Assembly: GCA_903936705.1 (NCBI GenBank)
Contig: CAIZWN010000084.1
Span: 1-64,000 of the forward strand
DNA from: an uncultured Myxococcales bacterium
Lineage (GTDB): Bacteria; Myxococcota_A; UBA9042; DTJE01
DNA: 64,000 nt
Direction of reading: 5' to 3'
The position numbers and the translations under genes were made by a program. Positions within the stretch are counted from its first letter, which is position 1. Each line of letters opens with the position of its first letter. The notes under the pieces were generated by a model that saw only the letters and a list, made by a program, of their open reading frames with translations, was not told where the DNA came from and did no database searches. This document shows, in pieces, positions 32,654 to 41,814 of the stretch.

Positions 32654-33649
32654 ATGTCGAAGGACTGGACACCAGGTGATTTAGTCGCAATGGCCCGTGG
32701 TTACCAGAACGCTGCCGTGGTGATGGCGGCTGCGGAACTGGAGCTGTTCGACCGCCTGGCCGGCGGCGACTTCACCGCCGAGGGGGCTGCGTCCAGGCTC
32801 TCGGTCGACCTGCGCGCGCTGGCGACCCTTCTGGATGCCCTGGCGGCCATCCAGTTGCTGGACAAGCGCGGCGATCGGTACGGCGTGCCGCCCGGCGTGG
32901 AGGGCCTCCTTACCGCTGCGGGCCGCGGGAGCTTCCTGGCCCTGGTGCAGCACCACGCCAACTGCATGCGTCGCTGGACGAACCTGGCCCGCGTCGTCCA
33001 GACAGGGCAGCCAGCGCATTGTGAAGCCAGCGTGCGAGGCGAGGCTGCGGACCTTCAGGCGTTTATCGATGCGATGGACAACCTCGCCGATCCGATCGCC
33101 ACCCGGCTGATTGCCGAACTACCCGTGCCGCCGTTCACGCGACTGCTGGACGTGGGTGGCGCGTCCGGTTCGTGGACAATCGCCTTTCTTCGCCGCGACC
33201 CGGAAGCTACCGCGATTCTGTTTGACCTGGCGGCGGTCATCCCGCAGGCCGAGGGTCGGATCTCCGCGTCTGGCTTGCGTGATCGGGTCGAACTGGTCGC
33301 CGGGGACTTCTATGTCGATGTCCTTCCCGACGGCGCGGACCTCGTCTGGGTCAGCGCGATCGTCCACCAGAACTCCAGGCAGCAGAACCGGGAACTGTTC
33401 GCGGCGGTCCACCGGGCCAGCTTACCCGGCGGGCACGTTCTGATCCGCGACATCGTTATGGATGAGTCAAGGACCGCCCCGATCGCCGGCGCGCTGTTCG
33501 CCGTCAACATGCTGGTCGGAACGCACCACGGCGGCACGTTCACCCTAAGCGAACTTCGCGAGGACCTCGAATACGCCGGCTTCGTCGACGTGAGGCTTCT
33601 GCGCAGCGACGAAGGGATGCACTCGGTCGTCCAGGCCATCAAGGGCTGA
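32654..33649 (+). CDS. SAM-dependent O-methyltransferase with dimerisation domain
   Basis: The 331-residue product has an N-terminal winged-helix dimerisation domain (ELELFDRLAGGDFTAEGAAS to ~residue 90). A Rossmann methyltransferase domain follows: RLLDVGGASGSWTIAFL is motif I binding SAM, ILFDL is motif II, RVELVAGDFYVDVLPDGADL covers motif III, and GGHVLIRDIVMDES is motif IV/V. This is the Methyltransf_2 layout of small-molecule O-methyltransferases. A catalytic His may be in SAIVHQNSRQQN. GGAGG lies 7 bp before the ATG. The substrate is unknown and no biosynthetic partner is adjacent. Confidence 0.85.
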   Translation: MSKDWTPGDLVAMARGYQNAAVVMAAAELELFDRLAGGDFTAEGAASRLSVDLRALATLLDALAAIQLLDKRGDRYGVPPGVEGLLTAAGRGSFLALVQHHANCMRRWTNLARVVQTGQPAHCEASVRGEAADLQAFIDAMDNLADPIATRLIAELPVPPFTRLLDVGGASGSWTIAFLRRDPEATAILFDLAAVIPQAEGRISASGLRDRVELVAGDFYVDVLPDGADLVWVSAIVHQNSRQQNRELFAAVHRASLPGGHVLIRDIVMDESRTAPIAGALFAVNMLVGTHHGGTFTLSELREDLEYAGFVDVRLLRSDEGMHSVVQAIKG

Positions 33650-33718
33650 CTAATAGGGGCCTTCTATCAGTTCAATTTCTTGTGCGTTCTCTTTGCCACA
33701 TTCTGCGGCTCTGCTATT

Positions 33719-33754
33719 TTCCCGAGCGTTCGAGAATTGATGATTACTCGGGAA
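33719..33754 (+). promoter_or_regulatory. Hairpin overlapping the symporter ribosome-binding site
   Basis: TTCCCGAG (33719-33726) and CTCGGGAA (33747-33754) are perfect 8-bp inverted repeats around a 20-nt loop. The right arm includes most of the GGGAAGGA ribosome-binding sequence of the AGCS gene at 33766. Folding would hide that site, so the hairpin could act as a translational switch. No known riboswitch motif was recognised. Confidence 0.5.
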
Positions 33755-33765
33755 GGAATGCCAAA

Positions 33766-35094
33766 ATGCAGGAACTGGAAAACGTACTGTCGGTTATCAG
33801 TTCAGCGTTGTGGGGTGTCCCCATGATAGTTCTTCTTTGCGGGACACATCTCTTCCTTACCTTCAGGTTGAGATTCATCCAGAGACACATTGGAACCGCA
33901 ATCAAGATTTCGTTCAGCAAGAACAAGGAAGGGGAGGGGGACGTAAGTCAGTTCGGGGCGCTTACGACCGCCTTGGCCGCGACGATCGGGACGGGCAACA
34001 TTGTTGGTGTTGCGACGGCCGTTGTTGCTGGAGGGCCGGGTGCTGTTCTGTGGATGTGGCTGACCGGTGTGTTTGGAATAGCGACCAAGTATTCCGAGGC
34101 CCTGCTGTCAGTCAAGTACAGGGTAAAGAATGAAAAAGGCCAGATGTCCGGCGGGCCGATGTATGTGCTTGAACGCGGGATGAAGAGTCGTCCGTTGGCC
34201 ATTCTCTTCGCCTTGTTCACGGCGATTGCGGCTTTTGGAATCGGCAACATGGTTCAAGCAAATTCAATTGCCATGCTTGCAGAGGAGACCTTTGGTATTT
34301 CACCCTGGATTTCAGGCGTGGTAATCGCTGGAATCACCGCAATTGTAATCCTTGGGGGCATCGGCTCGATAGCCAGGGTATGCGAGAAGCTTGTCCCACT
34401 CATGGCAGTTTTCTATATCCTAGGATGTCTGATAATCTGTGTCCTGAACTATTCAACAATTCCTGACACTATTGCCCTGATCGTAAAGTCGGCTTTCACG
34501 GGGCAGGCTGCGGTTGGAGGCTTCCTGGGTGCAGGCATGCGCGAGGCCATGCGATATGGCGTCGCGCGGGGATTGTTTTCAAACGAGTCGGGACTGGGCA
34601 GCGCACCGATTGTTGCAGCCGCGGCCCAGACAAGAAATCCGGTACGACAGGCCTTGGTGTCATCGACAGGTACTTTCTGGGACACCGTGGTTGTGTGTCT
34701 TCTGACAGGTATTGTCGTCGTTAACTCAGGTCTGTGGCAGGAGGGGATGAACGGCGCAATGCTGACAAAGGCCACTTTCGCCCAGATTCCATATATCGGA
34801 CCGACAGTCCTCACTGTCGGACTGCTGACCTTTGTTTTTTCAACGATTCTTGGCTGGTCGTACTATGGCGAGAAGGCGGCCGAGTATCTTTTCGGGACCA
34901 AAGCCATAATGCCATACCGCATAATGTGGGTTATAGCTGTGATGGTAGGTTCTGTTGCAACCTTGCCTGTTGTATGGAACTTTGCGGATATTGCAAATGC
35001 GATGATGGCAATACCGAATCTGATATCACTGATCGTACTCAGCGGGGTTCTGGTCAGCGAGACGAAGCTTTACCTCTGGGATAACAAGATTTGA
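33766..35094 (+). CDS. Sodium:alanine/glycine symporter (AGCS family)
   Basis: The 442-residue protein has about ten to eleven hydrophobic segments and AGCS hallmarks: FGALTTALAATIGTGNIVGV, GPGAVLWMWLTGVFGIATKY, and GVARGLFSNESGLGSAPIVA, which line the Na+ and substrate site. It imports alanine or glycine with Na+ across the inner membrane. GGAAGGA lies 8 bp before the ATG at 33766. Its base and codon use (many A/T third positions) differ from the GC-rich neighbours, suggesting horizontal origin. It is monocistronic. Confidence 0.93.
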   Translation: MQELENVLSVISSALWGVPMIVLLCGTHLFLTFRLRFIQRHIGTAIKISFSKNKEGEGDVSQFGALTTALAATIGTGNIVGVATAVVAGGPGAVLWMWLTGVFGIATKYSEALLSVKYRVKNEKGQMSGGPMYVLERGMKSRPLAILFALFTAIAAFGIGNMVQANSIAMLAEETFGISPWISGVVIAGITAIVILGGIGSIARVCEKLVPLMAVFYILGCLIICVLNYSTIPDTIALIVKSAFTGQAAVGGFLGAGMREAMRYGVARGLFSNESGLGSAPIVAAAAQTRNPVRQALVSSTGTFWDTVVVCLLTGIVVVNSGLWQEGMNGAMLTKATFAQIPYIGPTVLTVGLLTFVFSTILGWSYYGEKAAEYLFGTKAIMPYRIMWVIAVMVGSVATLPVVWNFADIANAMMAIPNLISLIVLSGVLVSETKLYLWDNKI

Positions 35095-35252
35095 TGGTCG
35101 CGTTGCCGCTACTCGGCCTATCCTGGACGCCATTTGAAAATGCATCGGCGGGAGTTGACCACCGGTCGGACGGCCACGATACTTGCCTCGGGTCGTGGGG
35201 GCGTTGATGATGTTCCCGCAGTCCCGTCCTCCCGTCTGGCGGAGCATGCGTC

Positions 35253-36029
35253 ATGGACGAAACACCTTCGGATCCGAAAAGCACCCCCGATGTACCCGTT
35301 GCTCTACATCCTGCGCATAAGACTTTGGCCTCGGTCCTATGGCACTTTCTTCACACGGCCCCAGGGATGCTTCTGTTGGGAGCGATCGTCACGACCGGAG
35401 GAGGGACGTGGCTTAATTTCGTCGTCCAGGGCCGGTCCCAGCAGAAACAGCGCCAGTTCGAGATCTTCAAGATCATGCTGGAGGACAGTCGCGCCCTTCA
35501 GACCCAGTTGCTGACCCTTGCCAATCGCCGTTTCTACGCGCTCAGGACGATGCGCGCTCGCCTGGACAATGATGAATACCCGATTGCCGATGTGCAGGAA
35601 TATTGGGACGAAAAGGTACGGCCGCTTCGCGAGGAGTGGAACGAGAACCTGCTGCTTTTCCACGGCCGGCTGAAGTTGCTGTTCCAGGAGGAGGAGTCGG
35701 GTCCGCTGGCAGAAATCCACCTGGCGGCCCTGTTCTACAGTGAAGACGAGGGCGAGTTGAAGGCGCCCCCATTGGATATGGCCGCCCAGGATCTGGGGAC
35801 GGACCGGATGCCCAAGACGGTGCACGGGTCGTTCGTGGTGACGCAACGACTGGTGAGCCAGTTGCTGAAGGACTGCAAGGAGCGCGGCAGGGAGCAGTGC
35901 CTGAGTGAAGCGCGGACCAAGACCATACGCGGCTACCTGGACTACCTGGGCAAGAAGATCTCTGTTCTTTCGGACGGCCTTACAACCAGGCTCCTGTACA
36001 TGCCGTATGGCACAGTGCGGGCCGAGTAG
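35253..36029 (+). CDS. Hypothetical single-pass membrane protein
   Basis: The 258-residue product has a short cytoplasmic N-terminus, one transmembrane segment (about residues 35-58, FLHTAPGMLLLGAIVTTGGG) and a predominantly helical, charged C-terminal domain (QQKQRQFEIFKIMLEDSRAL onward). I do not recognise a family. A GGCGGAG stretch lies about 8 bp before the ATG. The stop is ~100 bp before the protease gene on the same strand, so the two could be co-transcribed. Confidence 0.6.
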   Translation: MDETPSDPKSTPDVPVALHPAHKTLASVLWHFLHTAPGMLLLGAIVTTGGGTWLNFVVQGRSQQKQRQFEIFKIMLEDSRALQTQLLTLANRRFYALRTMRARLDNDEYPIADVQEYWDEKVRPLREEWNENLLLFHGRLKLLFQEEESGPLAEIHLAALFYSEDEGELKAPPLDMAAQDLGTDRMPKTVHGSFVVTQRLVSQLLKDCKERGREQCLSEARTKTIRGYLDYLGKKISVLSDGLTTRLLYMPYGTVRAE

Positions 36030-36129
36030 TGGCATCACGACCAGCGCTGGTGTTTTTGAGGACCTGCCGACTTTCCTCGGGATCCGGTACCAAGCTAGAA
36101 TCAATCGCCTCCTGCATCATGGGGACTCG

Positions 36130-38598
36130 ATGTCATCTTCCCTAGCCAGCGTCTTCGGCGGACCGTGTATCGCGGCGATCGTGATTGTCTTGGCGGTCGG
36201 GCTGGCCTCATGTGGGGGGGGCAATACCGCAACTGGCAGGGCTCCGCTGCCCGGCTATCAGCCCGACCCATCCCTGTACGGGGTCGATGCTGACCCATCC
36301 CGGTTGCTGGATGTGGGGGGCGAGGGTGACGAGGTCGTTCGGGCTGCGCCGGACCTGGTAGTTCTGTTGCTTGCGAACGGTCTGGGGCGCGTCGACGCCG
36401 ACCGGTTGGCGGATCTCGTAGGCGGGCAGGTGGTCGGCCAGGTCCCGGACGTCTCCATGTTCCAGATCCGTCTGACTACGAGGGACAAGGCTGGCCTGGA
36501 CGCGGCCATCGCACTGCTGGCATCGCAGCCCGGCGTGGATTCCGCCGGGTACGACCTGGTCCTTGAACCGCTGGCGACTTCGTGCCCGGTCGTACACGAT
36601 AACCAGCGACTTGCGTCCGGCGATCGTTGCGCCTTCGACGACATCGAGTCCAACGAGGCGCTGACTCTTTTCGAGTCATGGCGGCCCTCACTTCAACTGA
36701 CCGCAATCAGGGTCGGCATCGTTGACTCGGGTCTAAACGGGAGCCACGCCGAGTTCCAGGACCAGGTGATCATCGACTCCAGCGGCCGGGACGGAACCTG
36801 GACGAAGGCAATGGACGAAACGGATCCCAAGAAGCCACACGGCACGATCGTGGCTGCAATGATGGCGGCAGCGGACGACGTCTCGGGTATCGACGGGCTG
36901 GCCCGCAGGTTCCTGGGCGACAGCCTGACCCTGGTGTTCGGCAAGATGACCGGCAGTACCTTTACGACCATTGTGTCGATGCGACGCGTCGTGGATCTTG
37001 GGGTTCGGATCGTCAACTGCAGCTTCGGCCTGAATCGGCTGGTCACCGATCAGCCCGCTTTTCGCTCGGAGTGGAAAGCCTTTTATCGCTTACTGGAAGC
37101 TCACCCCGATGTCCTGTGGGTCGTGGCCGCGCCGAACCAGCCCTTTGAAATGACGCGGACCAACCACGCGCCGGCCGGAATCCTGCTGCCAAACGTCCTT
37201 GCGGTCGGAGGCACGCAGGCTTGCAAGCCGATGGAGCGCTATATCCGATCCGCGACCGGGACGGCCATCGACATCGCAGCCCCGGCCCAGGATATCATCG
37301 CCATCCAGGCATACCGTGATGCCCCGATGCAGTACGTGTCTGGGAATTCCATTGCCGCTCCCCAGGTCACCTCGCTGGCCGCGATCCTGCGATCGATTCA
37401 GCCGAGCCTGTCGCCGAGTGCGCTGCGGGACGATTACATCCGCGGGATGGCGAACTTCGGCGCCGACGAGGTGAACGGTCGCCTCCTGAACTTCCCAATG
37501 ACCCTGGGCCGGTTGCTGTTGGACCTTCAGCCACCGCTTTCCGGCGACATTCGTGATGGCATCGACCACGAGCCGGACGGCAAGGTTGACGCGACGATGG
37601 TTCAGTACTGCAGGCTGTGCGGGTGCACGTCCTCCCTGGAGGTGGTTGGGGTAGGTACGTACCAGGCAACGTCGACGGACGAGGCTCTCGGCACCATGTC
37701 CACCGAGTCATTCGGTTTTATGATGACCGACGGGGCGACCTACGACTTCTACCTGAACTGTCCGTTGTGTCGCTTCGACCTTCGGGAATTCCCGATCGGC
37801 GCCGGTTCGGTAGCCGATTTGGCGACAGCCCAGTTCCACGTCATGAGCGGGCGTTTTGGCATTGGCCAGTCGCTGTCCGGGGCGTTGCAGATCGAGTCCT
37901 GCAGGATCGGCGAGCGAGTGAATGACCTGGCCAGCCTGATCTCGGTTACAGGTTCGTACGGTGGCGAAATGAAACTGACCTGGGCAGATCCCTACGAAGA
38001 GGAAGCTACCTCTTTCCAGGGAAGGTTCGAGGCCGGGTTCGTGGCGGCAGATCTGCCCGGCGATGATCCCCTGACGCAGTTGCTGGAAAGCAAGTGCGAG
38101 GGGGGGCGTCAGCCTCCGAAGGGCGACGTCGGAGAGATGCTGGCCCTTCCCGGCCTGCGGTATTCGTCGGGGAGCGTGGGCAGTGGGGCGGCGACGCGTT
38201 ACCACATGGTCGCAACGACATTGTCCCAGGCCGAGGCCGATGCCTGGACCGCCCACGAGACGGCGCCAGCCGGGAGTGGGTCTGCCCTGCACCTGGTTCT
38301 GCCAGCTTCGGCCTGGCCAGCCGAACCATACCAGCCGCTGACCTTGGCTGTGTCGCCTTTCCCGGACTGTGCCCTTGGGACCCCGGCGGCGGTTCCGGCG
38401 ACAGGAATCCGTGCTGCGCTTTACGACTGGGCCGGCGGCCACGCCACAGCGCGATCCTGTGCGACGTCTGGCCAGGTCACGCTGGAGGCTACCGAGGACG
38501 GCGTGCTGAATGTGACCCTGGAAGCCGGCTTTGACGGGGGGGTGGCGACCCAGTGGCCGATCCGCTTTCCGTGGGCCCTTCCTGTCGATTCCCAGTAG
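36130..38598 (+). CDS. Subtilisin-like (S8) serine protease lipoprotein
   Basis: The 822-residue product has a lipoprotein signal peptide (LAVGLASC, Cys28). A propeptide-like region follows. The catalytic triad of S8 peptidases is in order: Asp199 in VGIVDSGLNGSH, His237 in KPHGTIVAAM and Ser407 in GNSIAAPQV. The family's usual GTSMAAP has become GNSIAAP. A long C-terminal region (~residues 470-822), with Cys pairs and no recognised domain, follows. It should be a lipid-anchored envelope or secreted protease. The frame is open upstream to 35905, but the signal peptide sets the start. Confidence 0.83.
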   Translation: MSSSLASVFGGPCIAAIVIVLAVGLASCGGGNTATGRAPLPGYQPDPSLYGVDADPSRLLDVGGEGDEVVRAAPDLVVLLLANGLGRVDADRLADLVGGQVVGQVPDVSMFQIRLTTRDKAGLDAAIALLASQPGVDSAGYDLVLEPLATSCPVVHDNQRLASGDRCAFDDIESNEALTLFESWRPSLQLTAIRVGIVDSGLNGSHAEFQDQVIIDSSGRDGTWTKAMDETDPKKPHGTIVAAMMAAADDVSGIDGLARRFLGDSLTLVFGKMTGSTFTTIVSMRRVVDLGVRIVNCSFGLNRLVTDQPAFRSEWKAFYRLLEAHPDVLWVVAAPNQPFEMTRTNHAPAGILLPNVLAVGGTQACKPMERYIRSATGTAIDIAAPAQDIIAIQAYRDAPMQYVSGNSIAAPQVTSLAAILRSIQPSLSPSALRDDYIRGMANFGADEVNGRLLNFPMTLGRLLLDLQPPLSGDIRDGIDHEPDGKVDATMVQYCRLCGCTSSLEVVGVGTYQATSTDEALGTMSTESFGFMMTDGATYDFYLNCPLCRFDLREFPIGAGSVADLATAQFHVMSGRFGIGQSLSGALQIESCRIGERVNDLASLISVTGSYGGEMKLTWADPYEEEATSFQGRFEAGFVAADLPGDDPLTQLLESKCEGGRQPPKGDVGEMLALPGLRYSSGSVGSGAATRYHMVATTLSQAEADAWTAHETAPAGSGSALHLVLPASAWPAEPYQPLTLAVSPFPDCALGTPAAVPATGIRAALYDWAGGHATARSCATSGQVTLEATEDGVLNVTLEAGFDGGVATQWPIRFPWALPVDSQ

Positions 38599-38606
38599 GC
38601 AGTGCG

Positions 38607-39614
38607 TCAGGCCAGTTTGGCCCGCAGCAGCGGCAAGGTCGTAGCTATGACCTGGTCGAGTTCCAGCGCCAGTTCCCCTCCTGCGGCGAACTGGTGGCCG
38701 CCACCACCAAGAGCTTCGGCAACGTCCACTATCGGGTGAGCCCCTCGACTGCGCAGGCTGATTTTGACGCGGTTCGAATCGGCCTTGAAAAGGCAGGCGA
38801 TCTCTACTCCGTCGATATCTCCCAGGACGTTGACCAGCGAACGGACCTCGTCGCGGTCGACTGACAGGCCGTCCGTGGTGTCTGACGCGACGACCGACCA
38901 TGCCAGCCGTCCGTTGAATTCAAAGCGTGTCGTGTTCAGGACCCGAGCCTCCAGCAGCCGTGCATCCCGCGAGACCGTACCGAAGAGAGCCTTCCCGATG
39001 CCAGTGGCGTCGGCACCAGCCCGAACCAATAGGGCGCTGGTTGTGAACACATCCGCATCGTTGCGGCAGAATCGAAACTGGGCAGTGTCGAACAGGATCG
39101 CTGCGAACAGTGGATCTGCCAGCTCTGGCGACAACTGGACGCCCATTCGCAGCAGCACGTGTGTCACAAGTTCGCCCGTGCTGCTGAAGTCGCTGCCCAG
39201 GATGCCAGCTACGGTATTGCCGTTTGGCGAGTGGTGATCCAGGGCAAGCGTTGGGCCAGTCCTGGCCTGCAGCGCGGCCCCGGTGATGCCGGCCCGCCTG
39301 AATTCGGCCGTGTCGATCAGCAGCGCCAGGTCCGCTGACGCAAGGATTGCGGCGTCTGTCGAAGGCTTGTAGACCACCACGTCATCGCCGATGTCCAGGA
39401 AGCGGAATCGTCGCGCCATGGCGTCCTGGTTCCGAATCCAGACGCGTTTGCCCATGCGCCGCAGCGCTCGGGTAAGCGCTATCTGTGACCCCAGCCCGTC
39501 GGCGTCCGGCCCCTCGTGCGTGGTCAGCACAACGGTACGTGCAGCCCGGATGGCCTCCATCAAGGACATCGCGGCAGGTGTGTCCAGAATATCGGTCTTG
39601 CAGATTGTCGTCAC
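38607..39614 (-). CDS. nrnA: DHH/DHHA1 phosphoesterase, NrnA-like
   Basis: The 335-residue protein has DHH-domain metal ligands: TTHEGPDADGLGS (His33, Asp37, Asp39), LLIDTAE (Asp101) and ALDHHSPNG (Asp126, His127, His128). A C-terminal DHHA1 domain ends with GGGGHQFAAGG. NrnA-type enzymes degrade nano-RNA and hydrolyse pAp to AMP; some relatives hydrolyse cyclic dinucleotides. It is the last gene of an operon; its ATG overlaps the stop of the NUDIX gene (ATGA). Confidence 0.88.
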   Translation of the reverse strand: MTTICKTDILDTPAAMSLMEAIRAARTVVLTTHEGPDADGLGSQIALTRALRRMGKRVWIRNQDAMARRFRFLDIGDDVVVYKPSTDAAILASADLALLIDTAEFRRAGITGAALQARTGPTLALDHHSPNGNTVAGILGSDFSSTGELVTHVLLRMGVQLSPELADPLFAAILFDTAQFRFCRNDADVFTTSALLVRAGADATGIGKALFGTVSRDARLLEARVLNTTRFEFNGRLAWSVVASDTTDGLSVDRDEVRSLVNVLGDIDGVEIACLFKADSNRVKISLRSRGAHPIVDVAEALGGGGHQFAAGGELALELDQVIATTLPLLRAKLA

Positions 39615-40228
39615 GAGAGGATCTCCAGCAGTCGGTACAGGATTCGGGCAGTCACTCCCCAGAGGAGTTGTTCACCATAGGGGATGAACAGGGCGTCATC
39701 GTTGCTGCCGGGGCGTTTCCATGGAACGCGCAGCACGTGGCGCTCGTCGGCCAGATAGGCCAACGGAAACCTGAAGACTTCCTCGATTTCGGAAGTCCGT
39801 GGGCCAAGGTCTTCGAAGTCGTCGATGGCTGCGACCCATGGAACTATGTGGAATCCGGTAATCGTCACATAGTCATCCAGCCGGCCCAGCACCTGGGCGC
39901 GCGCCGGGGCAAGCCCCACTTCCTCGCTGGCCTCGCGCAGCGCTGCGGCCCTGCTGTCGACGTCTTCGGGGTCGATTGCGCCGCCCGGCAGGCTGACCTG
40001 TCCCTTGTGATCGCTGACGTCATGCGAACGGCGAGTCAGTAACACTTCCACGCCGTCGGGCCCGTCCGTCAGCAGCAGAAGGACTGCGGCGCGGCGCACG
40101 CCCTCGGGGCATTCCTCTTCCACGTGGGGCCGGCTTTCCAGGCAACTGACGACACGGGCCAGCGAAAATCTTGGATCGGGGCTGGTCAGTGGCACAGGAG
40201 CTTTGATCCTCGATTCGGACGTTCTCAT
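39611..40228 (-). CDS. NUDIX hydrolase, CoA pyrophosphatase-like
   Basis: The 205-residue protein contains VSLPGGAIDPEDVDSRAA followed by ALREASEEVGL, a NUDIX box in the form found in NudL-type coenzyme A diphosphatases. VEVLLTRRSHDVSDHKGQVS upstream is the matching CoA-type motif. It likely cleaves CoA and acyl-CoA derivatives or other nucleoside diphosphate compounds. The ATG at 40228 overlaps the folE stop (ATGA); the open frame further upstream belongs inside folE. Confidence 0.86.
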   Translation of the reverse strand: MRTSESRIKAPVPLTSPDPRFSLARVVSCLESRPHVEEECPEGVRRAAVLLLLTDGPDGVEVLLTRRSHDVSDHKGQVSLPGGAIDPEDVDSRAAALREASEEVGLAPARAQVLGRLDDYVTITGFHIVPWVAAIDDFEDLGPRTSEIEEVFRFPLAYLADERHVLRVPWKRPGSNDDALFIPYGEQLLWGVTARILYRLLEILS

Positions 40229-40791
40229 GGCTTGCCCAGACCCCTCAGGAATTCCTCTCGTGCCCGGTCGTCGCCAGCAAACGATCCACGCCATGCCGAA
40301 GTCAGGACGTCAGCGTCCTGTTTGCGGACGCCGCGCGCGACCATGCACAGGTGGGTTGCCGTCATCACGACGCCCAGTCCCTTGGGACGCAGGATATCCA
40401 TCAGGCAATCGGCTACCTGGGCGCACAAGCGCTCCTGCACCTGCATGCGGCAGGCGAAGTGATCGACTATGCGCGCAATTTTCGACAGGCCGAGAATTCG
40501 GCCGTCGGGAACATAGCCGACGTGCGCGTGCCCGGTGAAAGGCAGCATGTGGTGTTCGCACAGGGACACGAACTCCATGTCGCGCAGCAGGACCAGGTCG
40601 CGAGTGTGTTCCTCGAACACGCCATCCTCGACCACGTCCTCCAGGCTTTCGCGCTGGCCCCGCGTCAGGTACAGCATCGAGTCCAGGACTCGTGACGGCG
40701 TCTTGTCCAGGCCCGGCCGATCCGGATCCTCGCCCAGGTGCCGCAGAAATCCCCTCATCTGACGCTCGTAGGCATCGTTGTCCCACGCCAT
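40225..40791 (-). CDS. folE: GTP cyclohydrolase I (FolE)
   Basis: The 188-residue protein matches type I GTP cyclohydrolase: GEDPDRPGLDKTPSRVLDSM, then the zinc ligands Cys78 and His81 in SLCEHHMLPF, HVGYVPDGRILGLSKIAR, and Cys149 in ATHLCMVARG. It converts GTP to dihydroneopterin triphosphate for folate. Upstream frame continues to 40896, but a TACAAT -10 box (minus strand, 40825-40820) would put the transcript start near 40813, supporting the ATG at 40791. It heads a three-gene operon and is divergent from dapF. Confidence 0.92.
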   Translation of the reverse strand: MAWDNDAYERQMRGFLRHLGEDPDRPGLDKTPSRVLDSMLYLTRGQRESLEDVVEDGVFEEHTRDLVLLRDMEFVSLCEHHMLPFTGHAHVGYVPDGRILGLSKIARIVDHFACRMQVQERLCAQVADCLMDILRPKGLGVVMTATHLCMVARGVRKQDADVLTSAWRGSFAGDDRAREEFLRGLGKP

Positions 40792-40910
40792 GCACAAGGC
40801 CCCGTCGCAGTTGGGCGCGATTGTACCACCCTTGCCCAAGCGGCGCGTCGCATCTACCATCAAACCCGTTCCTGGGCTCGGTGCGCGGTGTACCAACTGC
40901 GGGGGTGATC

Positions 40911-41759
40911 ATGGAGTTCTGCAAGTACCAGGGAACCGGCAACGACTTTGTTGTTGTCGAGGCGCCTGATGGTCGACCGGAATGGCTGACGGATGATCGT
41001 GTGCGCGCCGTGTGCGATCGCCATTTCGGGATTGGCGCTGACGGCATTCTGCTGGTCGAACGTGGGCGTGCCGCCGAATGGTTCATGAGGGTCTTGAACG
41101 CCGATGGTTCCGAGGCCGAGATGTGCGGCAACGGCATTCGGTGTGTGGCAAGACACCTGCACGAGCGGATGGGCGTCACTGCGGAAGAGATCCCCATCGA
41201 GACACTTGCGGGCGTGAAAATCTGCCGGATCCGGACCACAGCGGACGGGCATGTCGAGGGAGTTGCGGTCGGTCTTGGTGCGCCGATACTGGATCGCGAG
41301 ATGATTCCAATGGCCGGTTCCGGGGACTTCCTGGGTGTTCGTACCAGCGCGATGGGACGCGAATTCATCGGAAACGGCGTCAGCATGGGGAACCCGCACT
41401 TCGTGATATTCGAGGGTGTTCAGGCAGACGAGGCCGAGCGTTTCGGGCATGTCCTGTCGACATCGCCACTGTTCCCGCGTCAGGCGAACATCGAGTTCGT
41501 CGAGGCGCTTGGGCCAGCGCATTTTCGGGTAGTGGTGTACGAACGCGGTTGCGGCCTCACGCTTGCGTGCGGCACTGGTGCCGGCGCTACAGCGGTGGCT
41601 GCCGTCCTGACCGGGCGTGCCCATGCCGGGGAACCAATCCAGCTGGATCTTCCTGGAGGCCCCCTGTACCTGACTGTGGCGCCCGATTTGTCGGGGGTGA
41701 CACTGGAGGGTCCTGCCACACTGGTGTTCGTGGGAAGTATCGACGCAATGGCACTATAA
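40911..41759 (+). CDS. dapF: Diaminopimelate epimerase (DapF)
   Basis: The 282-residue protein starts MEFCKYQGTGNDFVVVEAP, the family's N-terminal motif. The two catalytic cysteines are Cys72 in EMCGNGIRCVA and Cys219 in TLACGTGAGAT. NPHFVIF is also conserved. It interconverts LL- and meso-diaminopimelate for lysine and peptidoglycan. GGGGGTG lies just before the ATG at 40911. It is divergent from folE; the 119-bp gap carries both promoters. Confidence 0.95.
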   Translation: MEFCKYQGTGNDFVVVEAPDGRPEWLTDDRVRAVCDRHFGIGADGILLVERGRAAEWFMRVLNADGSEAEMCGNGIRCVARHLHERMGVTAEEIPIETLAGVKICRIRTTADGHVEGVAVGLGAPILDREMIPMAGSGDFLGVRTSAMGREFIGNGVSMGNPHFVIFEGVQADEAERFGHVLSTSPLFPRQANIEFVEALGPAHFRVVVYERGCGLTLACGTGAGATAVAAVLTGRAHAGEPIQLDLPGGPLYLTVAPDLSGVTLEGPATLVFVGSIDAMAL

Positions 41760-41814
41760 GGCCGACCCGGGAATCCTGAATTGCTGGAAGTTTTTTTCGG
41801 GGTAGTGGAGAGGA

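Noticed and set aside
41785-41805. Intrinsic terminator after dapF (a run of seven T)
   Set aside because: The T run is present but no stable GC hairpin precedes it on either strand.
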